DNA from: Sporichthyaceae bacterium
GTDB taxonomy: Bacteria; Actinomycetota; Actinomycetes; Sporichthyales; Sporichthyaceae
Reading direction: 5' to 3'
Length of the DNA stretch: 38,929 bases
Assembly (NCBI GenBank): GCA_036493475.1
Contig: DASXPS010000172.1
Coordinates: forward strand, 1 to 38,929
The position numbers and the translations under genes are program-made. Of the stretch, positions 17,100 to 24,475 are shown one piece after another; the stretch's first letter is position 1, and every line of letters begins with the position of its first letter. The notes under the pieces were generated by a model, which made no database searches, was not told where the DNA came from, and saw only the letters and a program-made list of their open reading frames with translations.

Positions 17100-18182
17100 T
17101 CAGACGTCGTGGCGAAGAAAACGCAACGAGGCCGCGCCGAACAGGAAACCAGCCCAGGTGAGGAAGACCCCGAGGGCAACGGCGCGCGAAGCGATGTGCC
17201 AACCGAGCGGGTGGCCCCACATGGCCTCGCCGGCGGCCGCCGGTAGATAGGGCGCGAACCACCGGGCACCCGACCCGGGCACCAGGAGGATCAGCGTCGG
17301 CACCCCGTAGAACATTGCGACCAGAGCGCTGATGGCGGCTGCGGTGCCGCGCAGCAGAGCGCCCAGGCTCAGCCCGATCACCCCCACGAGCACCATGTAC
17401 ATCGTCGCCCAGCACGCCGTCGTCCACGGACGCGGATCGGTCAGCTCGATCGTCCAGCCCCGGCTGCGCAACTCGCCGACGCCGAGGAACACGCCGGCCG
17501 GTAGCGCGATCAGGGCAATCGCGGTCACCGCGACCACCACCACGGTCAGCTTCGCCCATAGCACGGGCATCCGGGTCGGCAGAACGATCAACGCAGACCT
17601 CATCAGCCCGGTCGCGTAGTCCGCGCTGATCACCAACACCCCGAGTACGCCCAGCGGGAGTGGCGACAGCCAGACCCCGAGCAACAGGTCGATGCCGGGG
17701 TTGAAGCCGAGGAACCCCCACCCGTCCGGCGGGGCTTTCGTGGTCGCCGCAACCGAGAAGGCCGACCCGGCAACCACCACCACGGTCAGCAACGGCACGA
17801 TCCCGTTCGAGCGCAGCGACAGGAACTTCGTGCACTCCGCGCGCATCGCCCGCGCTTGTGTCGGACCGAGTCGGGGCGCGGCGGACGACCTCCTCCGCAC
17901 CGCTGCGGCCAGGGTCGTCCGCCGGCGGTGCGCGGATGCGCCCACTGCGGCCCGCAGACCATCCAGCCGCGCCGGGCCCGGAACGCGAACGACCCGGGCT
18001 CGCAGTACGGCGCCGACCCCGATCACCTCGCACAGCAGCGCATAGGCCGACCAGGCACCGGCCCGCGGACCCGCGGCCAACAGCACGGTGGCCGCGCTGA
18101 CCAACGCCGCGCCGTACCAGCCAAGGATCCGGTTGCGCGACCGCGACGGATCACCCGACAGTCCGGCCGGAAGCCCGCTCAT
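17100..18182 (-). CDS. ABC-2-type transporter permease of the glycolipid operon
   Basis: About 360 residues with some eight hydrophobic helices. The first two precede a long basic cytoplasmic stretch (about residues 75-110) and the segment ARAMRAECTKFLSLRSNG, the typical RxExxK entry of ABC-2 permeases. The remaining helices follow: IVPLLTVVVVAGSAFSVA, PLGVLGVLVISADYATG and so on. It is the last gene of the operon and should pair with the DrrA-like ATPase encoded two genes upstream to export a hydrophobic product. The ATG at 18182 lies 10 nt after the preceding stop, with GTG 18185 as an alternative. The two extra N-terminal helices with a basic loop are unusual for six-helix ABC-2 proteins. 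Confidence 0.83.
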   Translation of the reverse strand: MSGLPAGLSGDPSRSRNRILGWYGAALVSAATVLLAAGPRAGAWSAYALLCEVIGVGAVLRARVVRVPGPARLDGLRAAVGASAHRRRTTLAAAVRRRSSAAPRLGPTQARAMRAECTKFLSLRSNGIVPLLTVVVVAGSAFSVAATTKAPPDGWGFLGFNPGIDLLLGVWLSPLPLGVLGVLVISADYATGLMRSALIVLPTRMPVLWAKLTVVVVAVTAIALIALPAGVFLGVGELRSRGWTIELTDPRPWTTACWATMYMVLVGVIGLSLGALLRGTAAAISALVAMFYGVPTLILLVPGSGARWFAPYLPAAAGEAMWGHPLGWHIASRAVALGVFLTWAGFLFGAASLRFLRHDV

Positions 18183-18192
18183 CACGGGGCTT

Positions 18193-19356
18193 TCATGCCA
18201 CGGACTCGATGTACTGCGCGGCGGCAGCGGCGCCCCCGGCGGCCCGGAATGCGTCCCCGACATACTGCGCGGCCTTGCGGTGCAGGGGGTCGTTCAGCAC
18301 CAGGTCCAGGGCCTCGCCCAATCGCTCGGGGGTGATGCGGTCGAAGGGCACCCGGATGCCCGCGCCGGCGGCAACCACCTGGTTCGCGACCACGGGTTGG
18401 TCGTCCCGGATCGGCGCCACCACCAGCGGCACGCCGTACCAGAGCGCCTGGCAAACGGGGTTGTGGCTCGCATTGCATACCACCGCCGCGCACCACGGCA
18501 GCAGTTCCAGTTGCGGGACAACCGGCAGCACAAGGACCGATGAGGTCGACACGGCGTTCTCGAGGAGGTCTGCCGGGTCGACGATGATCCCCTGCAGTCG
18601 GTCCCGCCGATCCCGCAGCGCGCCGCGGACGGCGGCCAGGAACACGGCCCCGGCGTCGGCGTCGGCCGCGCCGATGCTGACCAGCACCAGTTTGCGGTCA
18701 TCGAGCCACTCCCAGGGGAAGTCCCCGAACGCGGGAGGAGGATGGATCGACGGGCCCACGAAGCAGATGGGGCCGGACGGTGCCGACACCGGGCCGGTCA
18801 GCTCCGGGGTGGTGAACGCGAGAATCAGATGCGGGGAGAACCGCGGGTCCTTTCCGCCGAGCGGATCACCCGTACGCGACCGGAGATTGTCGAAGCGTTC
18901 GTTCAACCAGGCGTCCAACAACGGCATGCCGTCCAGGGCCCCGGTGAATTCCGCCGACGTTGTCGCGAAGGTGACCCACGGGATGCCGAGCCGTTCGGCG
19001 ATCAGCGCGCCGGCCACGGCCTGCTGGTCGACGACCAGTACGTCCGGCCGGAATTCCTCGACCGCCGCGAGCACGTCCGGCGCCATCACCTCGCCGAGCG
19101 GGATCAGGAAGTCCTCCCACAGGAACTGCAACGCGGCCAGCTCGCACATCGCCGGGCGTGCGAACGGCTCGCCGTGCCTGCCGCGGGGCAGCGCGCAGGG
19201 GTAGATCTGCGCGGTACGGCCGGCCAGCGCCCCGACGATCTCCGGCATGCCCGCCCAGGCGACCTGGTGGCCGCGCGCGGTCAGCTCAGCGGCCACCCCG
19301 ACGGCCGGATTGATGTGGCCGACCCGCGGCGGCACGACAAACAGGTATCGGGTCAT
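18193..19356 (-). CDS. UGT/MGT-family (GT1-like) glycosyltransferase paralogue with degraded donor-binding motif
   Basis: 387 residues, GT-B fold. The N-terminal motif PPRVGHINPAVGVAAEL keeps the His of the acceptor-activating site. The C-terminal donor motif, normally HxGxN(S/T)xxE, reads NASHNPVCQ here: His to Asn, Gly to Ser, Thr to Pro and Glu to Gln. The downstream DQ (RDDQPVVANQ) is kept. The protein aligns closely along its length with the intact paralogue at 22147-23316, including the tail YVGDAFRAAGGAA. It may therefore be a non-catalytic partner, a lipid-binding protein, or an enzyme with altered donor use. It overlaps the ABC ATPase gene by 4 nt and precedes the permease. Confidence 0.85.
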   Translation of the reverse strand: MTRYLFVVPPRVGHINPAVGVAAELTARGHQVAWAGMPEIVGALAGRTAQIYPCALPRGRHGEPFARPAMCELAALQFLWEDFLIPLGEVMAPDVLAAVEEFRPDVLVVDQQAVAGALIAERLGIPWVTFATTSAEFTGALDGMPLLDAWLNERFDNLRSRTGDPLGGKDPRFSPHLILAFTTPELTGPVSAPSGPICFVGPSIHPPPAFGDFPWEWLDDRKLVLVSIGAADADAGAVFLAAVRGALRDRRDRLQGIIVDPADLLENAVSTSSVLVLPVVPQLELLPWCAAVVCNASHNPVCQALWYGVPLVVAPIRDDQPVVANQVVAAGAGIRVPFDRITPERLGEALDLVLNDPLHRKAAQYVGDAFRAAGGAAAAAQYIESVA

Positions 19357-20270
19357 GCCGCACCCACTTCCGCTGATCGGAACTCCACCGAATCCCTGGT
19401 CAGTCCGAGAAAGGCCTCCTCCAGCGACATGCGATCAACGCACAGTTCGTTGATCCGAATGCGGTGCTCCCAGGCCAGATCACCGATTCGCTCGGCGCTG
19501 TGCCCACGCACCGTCAGCACGCCCGGGACCGGAGCGCTGATCTCCACCCGGGGCCCGGCCAGGACCATCGTCAGGCGGTCTGCCTCGGGGGTGCACACGC
19601 GCACATGCGCCGGCGCGGCAGTGGCGATGAACTCCTCGACGGTGGTGTCCGCAATCAGCCGACCGCGGCCGATCACGATCAACCGCTGCGCGGTCAGCGC
19701 CATCTCCGAGAGCAGGTGGGAGGAGAGGAAAACGGTCCGGCCCTGCGCGGCCAGGTGCCGTAGCAGGGCACGGACCCAGCGGATGCCCTCGGGGTCCAGG
19801 CCGTTCACCGGTTCGTCGAGCATCACCGTCGCCGGATCGCCCAACAGCGCAGCGGCGATGCCGAGCCGCTGACCCATGCCCAGCGAGAACTCCCCGGCGC
19901 GGCGGCGCGTCACCCCGGCCAACCCCACCAAGTCCAGGACCTCCCCGACCCGACGTCGACCGATGCCGTTGGTCTGAGCGAGGGCGAGCAAGTGGTGGAA
20001 GGCCGGACGGGCGGCGTGCACCGCCCGGGCTTCCAGCAGCACGCCGAGTTCGGCCATCGGCACGGCGGCACGGCGGTAAGTCTTCCCGTTGACCCGCACC
20101 GAGCCCGAGCTCGGCCGGTCCAGGGCCGCGATCATCCGCATGGTGGTCGACTTCCCGGCGCCGTTCGGGCCCAGGAACCCGGTCACCACGCCGGGCGCAA
20201 CCGTGAACGACAGGTCGTCCACCACCGTGGTGTCCCCGTAGCGTTTGGTCAGACCGCTGACCTCGATCAC
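19353..20270 (-). CDS. DrrA-like ABC transporter ATPase
   Basis: 305 residues. The N-terminal nucleotide-binding domain has Walker A GPNGAGKST, signature SLGMGQRLGIAAALL, Walker B VMLDEPVNGLDPEG and switch SSHLLSEM. A C-terminal ~85-residue domain (VRVCTPEADRLTMVLAG, ending ELCVDRMSLEEAFLGLT) is typical of DrrA/CcmA-type exporters of lipids and antibiotics. It starts with GTG at 20270 overlapping the acyltransferase stop (GTGA) and ends overlapping a glycosyltransferase start (ATGA). It should energise the ABC-2 permease at 17100-18182, even though a glycosyltransferase gene separates them. The cargo is inferred to be the operon product. Confidence 0.92.
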   Translation of the reverse strand: MIEVSGLTKRYGDTTVVDDLSFTVAPGVVTGFLGPNGAGKSTTMRMIAALDRPSSGSVRVNGKTYRRAAVPMAELGVLLEARAVHAARPAFHHLLALAQTNGIGRRRVGEVLDLVGLAGVTRRRAGEFSLGMGQRLGIAAALLGDPATVMLDEPVNGLDPEGIRWVRALLRHLAAQGRTVFLSSHLLSEMALTAQRLIVIGRGRLIADTTVEEFIATAAPAHVRVCTPEADRLTMVLAGPRVEISAPVPGVLTVRGHSAERIGDLAWEHRIRINELCVDRMSLEEAFLGLTRDSVEFRSAEVGAA

Positions 20271-22150
20271 CGACGCCCCGTCAGTTCCCCAACTGTGTGG
20301 GTGGCGGCCGCCGCCCGCTCGTTCGCGAGGGAGAGCAGCTCGTCGAGTGCCCGGTGCATGCCGTCGATGAGCTCACGGGGCTGCGGCACTGCGGCCTCAA
20401 CGCACAGGATGGTGAGGAAGACTCGGTCCCCGTGACCGGCGACCACGAAGTTGATGATCGTGCCGCCCTCGTCGGCCGGCCCGCTGAAGTGCACGGTCTC
20501 GACTTGCGATCCGGCCAGCGCACCCATCGGGCGCTGCTCACGGACGTGGGACACGATGAGGTTCCACTTGCGCTCGGTCTTCTGGCGATCGTGGCGCATC
20601 CGACGCCGTTTGTACCGCTGCAGCGAAAGGATCACCCACGGCGGAATCTGGTCCAGCCATTCGTCGAGCAAGTGCGGGCCCCGGACGACCAGCACACGTT
20701 TCGCCCGAGCGGTGACGGCACCGATCGTGATCAATCGCTGCCACGGGTCGGTGAGATCGGTGGCCAGCGTGGCCTTCAGGAACCCGACCCGGTTACCGAA
20801 AGTACGACGTGGCGCATTCGCCCGGTCCAGGCCCACCGGCACGTTCGCCACCAGTGAGGGTGTGGGCAGGCTGTCCCGCGCGGACAGATAGCCCCGCATC
20901 GCCCCGCCGACGAGCGCGAGCACGACGTCGTTGGTGGTGACCCCGGCCGCGTCCTTGATCCGGATCAAATCGGCGCTGCGCAATGTGGAACTGGCGAAGG
21001 TCTTTCGGCCGGTGAATGGTCGGTAGGGCCGGCACATCGCGGTGTCTCGACCGCTCGGCAGGGCGACCGGGGAGGCTGCGATCGCTGCCTTCGCCGTGGC
21101 CGAGCTGGTCCGCGTGGCGCGCACCAGAGCGGGCAGCCGGCACACCGTCCTGGCCTGGTCTGCCAGACCCTCGATGAGCAGCCGGCCCGTACTCGGTAGG
21201 GGCTCCGGCTCGGCTGTTTCCACCGGCTCGGCCCCGACATCGCTGACCAGAATCTGCAGTGTATTCAGCAGCGCGAAACCGTCGGTGACGCAGTGATGGA
21301 CAGTCAGTACGGCGGCCTGCCGACCATCCGCCAGGCCGTGGACCAGGGTCAACCGCCACAGTGGCCGCCGCCGGTCCAGGTAACGCCCGGTTTGCTCGGC
21401 GCAGTAGGCGTCGAGCAGTGCCGCCGTGCCGGGGGCGGCGAGGGTGTGTTCCTCCACGTGATGGGTGATGTCGAACTCGGGATCGTCGACGTACACCGGA
21501 CGGCCGAGTCCGAACGGAACGCCCACCACCCGCCACCGGAAGGCAGGCAGGGCGTCCAGCCGCTGCGCGACGTGGTGGCGCAGCTGCTGAACATCGAGCA
21601 GGGCCGACGATCCGTCCGCGGCGACGTACGGCCGCAACCGCAGCACCGCAAAACAATTCGCGGTCGTGCCGGAGTACTCCCCGGAATGGAAGGCGGAGTC
21701 GAGCCCCGACAATCGTCGGGCTGCGCGCGGGGGCGCCACGATTGCCCCGGCCCCGCTGTCCGCTGCGTGCTGACCGGTCATCAGCACCGGGACCAGGGTG
21801 CACAGCAAAAACACCGCGCCCAGTGCGAGGTGTCCCGATCGGTGTTCGCCCCGTTCGACGGCCGCTACGGCGGCGGTCGTCCACATGGCGGCATTGGCCG
21901 CACCCGCAAATCGGCAGCTCACCCCGAGCCGGCGCCACCGACCGCCGCGAGGCGCGGTGAACGCAGCGAGCGCGGCCACCGCCAGGCCGACCCCGATGGC
22001 CCACCGGGAGACCCACCACGACGGTCGATCGAGCTGCAGCCACACCAGCGTGCCCAGCAGGCCGACGAGCGCACCGACGACCAGTGCGATCTTCTGCTCA
22101 CGCGTGGGCGGCGGGTTGCACCGCCGGAACGTTCGGCGAAGGGTGTTCAC
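20267..22150 (-). CDS. Membrane-anchored WS/DGAT-type acyltransferase
   Basis: 627 residues from the GTG at 22150 (GTGA overlap with the preceding glycosyltransferase). Residues 1-130 contain three or four hydrophobic helices (IALVVGALVGLLGTLVWLQL; WAIGVGLAVAALAAFTA; LALGAVFLLCTLVPVLMT). From about residue 146 the protein is a wax ester synthase/diacylglycerol acyltransferase: RLSGLDSAFHSGE, PLWRLTLVHGL, and the active-site HHCVTDG at 285-291 (HHxxxDG intact). The C-terminal half has NLIVSHVREQRPMGALAG and ends in the usual INFVV segment. Family members transfer acyl groups from acyl-CoA to fatty alcohols, diacylglycerol or sugar and polyketide hydroxyls. Standard enzymes are about 450-500 residues without this membrane domain, so acylation at the membrane during export is a reasonable inference. 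Confidence 0.88.
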   Translation of the reverse strand: MNTLRRTFRRCNPPPTREQKIALVVGALVGLLGTLVWLQLDRPSWWVSRWAIGVGLAVAALAAFTAPRGGRWRRLGVSCRFAGAANAAMWTTAAVAAVERGEHRSGHLALGAVFLLCTLVPVLMTGQHAADSGAGAIVAPPRAARRLSGLDSAFHSGEYSGTTANCFAVLRLRPYVAADGSSALLDVQQLRHHVAQRLDALPAFRWRVVGVPFGLGRPVYVDDPEFDITHHVEEHTLAAPGTAALLDAYCAEQTGRYLDRRRPLWRLTLVHGLADGRQAAVLTVHHCVTDGFALLNTLQILVSDVGAEPVETAEPEPLPSTGRLLIEGLADQARTVCRLPALVRATRTSSATAKAAIAASPVALPSGRDTAMCRPYRPFTGRKTFASSTLRSADLIRIKDAAGVTTNDVVLALVGGAMRGYLSARDSLPTPSLVANVPVGLDRANAPRRTFGNRVGFLKATLATDLTDPWQRLITIGAVTARAKRVLVVRGPHLLDEWLDQIPPWVILSLQRYKRRRMRHDRQKTERKWNLIVSHVREQRPMGALAGSQVETVHFSGPADEGGTIINFVVAGHGDRVFLTILCVEAAVPQPRELIDGMHRALDELLSLANERAAAATHTVGELTGRR

Positions 22151-23316
22151 GCCAACACCTCCATGTGATCGGCGGCGGTGGCGGCGCCACCGGCGGCCCG
22201 GAAGGAGTCCCCCACGTACTCGGCACACTTGCGGTACATCGGGTCGTCCAGCACCAGGTCGATGGCCTCGCCCAGTCGCTGGGCGGTGATCCGCCCGAAT
22301 CGCACCCGGGTGCCGGCCCCCGCGGTGACCACCTGACCGGCCACCGTCGGCTGGTCGTCCACGATCGGCGCCACCACGAGGGGAACGCCGTGCCACAGCG
22401 CCTCGCACACGGTGTTGTGCCCGGCGTGACAGACCACCGCGGAGCACCGGGGCAACAACTCCACCTGCGGCACCGCGGGCAGCACCAGGACGCCGTCGGT
22501 CACCGTCCCACCCGCGAGCAAGTTGCCGGGGTCGACGATGACGCCCTGCAGCCGGTCGACGCGGTCGGTGAGAGCGGTGTGAGCGGCCGTCAGGAACGCC
22601 GATCCCGCGTCGGTGTTGACCGTGCCCAGGCTGACCAGCACCAGCCTGCGTGCGGCGTCGAGGCGTTCGACGGGGAATTGCCCGTAACCCGGTCGGGCCG
22701 CGATCGACGGACCCACGAAGCGGATCGGTCCACCCGGCGAGACCGCGCAACCGGAGAGCTCCGGGGTGGTGAAGGCGATGATCAGGTGCGGGGAGAACCG
22801 CAGGTCGGCGCCGCCCGGCGGGACGCCCATCCGGTGCCGCAAGGTGCCCAACAGGTCGCTCACCCAGGCTTCGACCAGTGGCCTGCCGTCGCGGGCCGCG
22901 ATCAATTCCGCTGAGGTCGTCGCGGACGTCACCCACGGGATGCCCAGCTGCTCGGCCACCAGCGCGCCCGCCACGGTTTGTTGGTCGACGATCACGACGT
23001 CCGGCCGGAACTGCGCCACCGCGGTGCGCACACCCGGCACCATCGTTTCGCCGAGCGGAATCAAGAACTGTTCCCACAGGAACTGCAGGGCGGCCGGGCC
23101 CCGCAGGCCCGGTGGGCGACCGACCGGTGCCCCGCAGGCATCCCGCGGCACCGCGCAGTCGAAGATTTCGGCACTCGGACCCGCGAGCCGGGCGATGATC
23201 TCGTACTGGCCGGCCCAGGCCACCCGGTGCCCGCGCGCCGCGAGTTCCGCGGCCACGCCGACCGTCGGGTTGATGTGCCCGACCAGCGGCGGCACCACGA
23301 TCAGGAACCGGCTCAT
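22147..23316 (-). CDS. UGT/MGT-family (GT1-like) glycosyltransferase, intact motif
   Basis: 389 residues, GT-B fold. The N-terminal PPLVGHINPTVGVAAELAARGH carries the catalytic-type His. The C-terminal donor motif CHAGHNTVCEALWHGVPLVV has the full HxGxNTxxE pattern, followed by DDQPTVAGQ. It should transfer a sugar from a nucleotide donor to a hydroxyl or carboxyl of the lipid made by the upstream synthase. The sugar is not predictable. It overlaps the hydrolase stop (ATGA) and the acyltransferase start (GTGA). Its paralogue three genes downstream has lost the donor motif, so this is probably the working glycosyltransferase of the operon. Confidence 0.9.
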   Translation of the reverse strand: MSRFLIVVPPLVGHINPTVGVAAELAARGHRVAWAGQYEIIARLAGPSAEIFDCAVPRDACGAPVGRPPGLRGPAALQFLWEQFLIPLGETMVPGVRTAVAQFRPDVVIVDQQTVAGALVAEQLGIPWVTSATTSAELIAARDGRPLVEAWVSDLLGTLRHRMGVPPGGADLRFSPHLIIAFTTPELSGCAVSPGGPIRFVGPSIAARPGYGQFPVERLDAARRLVLVSLGTVNTDAGSAFLTAAHTALTDRVDRLQGVIVDPGNLLAGGTVTDGVLVLPAVPQVELLPRCSAVVCHAGHNTVCEALWHGVPLVVAPIVDDQPTVAGQVVTAGAGTRVRFGRITAQRLGEAIDLVLDDPMYRKCAEYVGDSFRAAGGAATAADHMEVLA

Positions 23317-24143
23317 GAGGCGGCTCGCAGCCCGGGCCCGGCCGGCCGCGTGACGGCGACGCCCTGCTCGGCCAGCCAGCTCAGGATGAGCGTGCTGATC
23401 TGCTCCGGGGCGCCGGAGAGCACGAAGTGGTCCTGATCCGCCAGCACGGCCGTGCGACAGTCGGGCAACGCGTCCACCATCTGATCGGCCAGGTCGACGA
23501 GGTCGGAATCGGCGGCGTAGACGGCGAACACCGGGCAACGAATGCGCCAGAATTCGGTCGGTTCCAGCAGCAGGCGGCTGGCCAGCATGTCGTCGACCAG
23601 CGCCGTGGTACGCAGCATGCGGGACGCCCGCAGGGCGAGGCGGCCCATGTGCGAACCGTGCTGCGCACTGATCGAGGCGATGGACGCCTCCCAGTCCGGG
23701 TCGGTCCTCCCGTGCTCCAGGCTGGGGGCCACCCGGGTGGCCCAATCCGGCGTGGCCGGTTCCGATTCGATGGCGAAAATGCTCGCCACCCGATCCGGAT
23801 GCAGGACGGCCATGCCGAACGCGACCATGCCGCCGAAGCAGTTGCCCACCAGGTGCACCGGGCCGGCGATGCCGAGTTCGTCGAGCAGGGCCGGCAGGTC
23901 CTCGACGAAGCGCTCCAGTTGGTAACCCGACCCCGGCCGAGTGGTGCGGCCATGACCACGCTGGTCGTACATGACGACGTCAAGGCCGGCCTCCGCCAGC
24001 GCGGGGGCCACCGTGAAGTAGTAGGTGGCCAAGGTGTCGGCCGGGAAACCGTGCACCAGCACCACGGTGGCCGCCGGCGGCCGATCGAGCGGCCCGAGAC
24101 GCTCCACATGAAAACGCAGCCCGGCGACGTCGTGGAACGTCAC
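23313..24143 (-). CDS. Alpha/beta-hydrolase with a Cys nucleophile, probable chain-release or acyl-transfer enzyme
   Basis: 276 residues. The oxyanion segment LVHGFPAD (29-36) and strand motif VVMYDQRGHGRT are classic. The nucleophile elbow reads GNCFGG, placing Cys102 where Ser is usual (GxSxG). The acid is Asp212 or Asp214 (YAADSDLVD) and the base His239 (ADQDHFVL), so the triad is Cys-Asp-His. Cys nucleophiles occur in dienelactone hydrolases and in some thioesterase domains that favour transfer to another acceptor over hydrolysis. The GTG at 24143 overlaps the ACP stop. Its place directly after the ACP suggests it removes the finished acyl chain from ACP, perhaps onto an alcohol or sugar. 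Epoxide or ester hydrolase roles cannot be excluded. Confidence 0.85.
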   Translation of the reverse strand: MTFHDVAGLRFHVERLGPLDRPPAATVVLVHGFPADTLATYYFTVAPALAEAGLDVVMYDQRGHGRTTRPGSGYQLERFVEDLPALLDELGIAGPVHLVGNCFGGMVAFGMAVLHPDRVASIFAIESEPATPDWATRVAPSLEHGRTDPDWEASIASISAQHGSHMGRLALRASRMLRTTALVDDMLASRLLLEPTEFWRIRCPVFAVYAADSDLVDLADQMVDALPDCRTAVLADQDHFVLSGAPEQISTLILSWLAEQGVAVTRPAGPGLRAAS

Positions 24144-24475
24144 CGCAAACGCGCCTGGGTCACCGTCAGACCATCAACCACGTGGTAGACGAGCTCCCCC
24201 ACCGTGAGCGCAATCAATTCGTCCAGGTGCTTCCCGGCGACGAACTCGGCGAAGTTGACCCGCTCGCCCCAGCGAGCGTTGAGCATGACCGCGAGAGAGA
24301 CCATGTCGATGCTCTCCAACTCGAGGTCGTCGTTGAACGACGTGTCCATGGTGATGTCCGCGCAATGCGGGCCGATATCGGCAAGCACGGCCGCGAGCAT
24401 GTCCGCGATCTCGGCGAGAACCTGCTCGATGGTGGGGTTCACGGTGGTGGGGTTCATGGTGGTGGTCGCGGTCAT
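24140..24475 (-). CDS. Free-standing acyl carrier protein
   Basis: 111 residues. The phosphopantetheine site is Ser55 in DLELESIDMVSLAV, within a four-helix ACP pattern (IEQVLAEIADMLAAVLADIG before it, and VNFAEFVAGKHLDELIALTVGELV after). The first 15 residues are a Thr/Asn/Pro repeat encoded by two copies of a GGTGGGGTTCA-like unit; a second ATG (residue 7) is a possible start. The first ATG overlaps the PKS2 stop by 4 nt. It would be modified by the PPTase domain of PKS2. As PKS1 already has one ACP, this second carrier may hold a starter unit, take the finished chain for release, or serve PKS2. Confidence 0.9.
   Translation of the reverse strand: MTATTTMNPTTVNPTIEQVLAEIADMLAAVLADIGPHCADITMDTSFNDDLELESIDMVSLAVMLNARWGERVNFAEFVAGKHLDELIALTVGELVYHVVDGLTVTQARLR

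Noticed and set aside
20267-23077. Reading the acyltransferase as a 936-residue protein starting at 23077
   Set aside because: The extra N-terminal 309 codons lie out of frame over the glycosyltransferase gene; the GTG at 22150 overlaps that gene's stop and starts the real protein.
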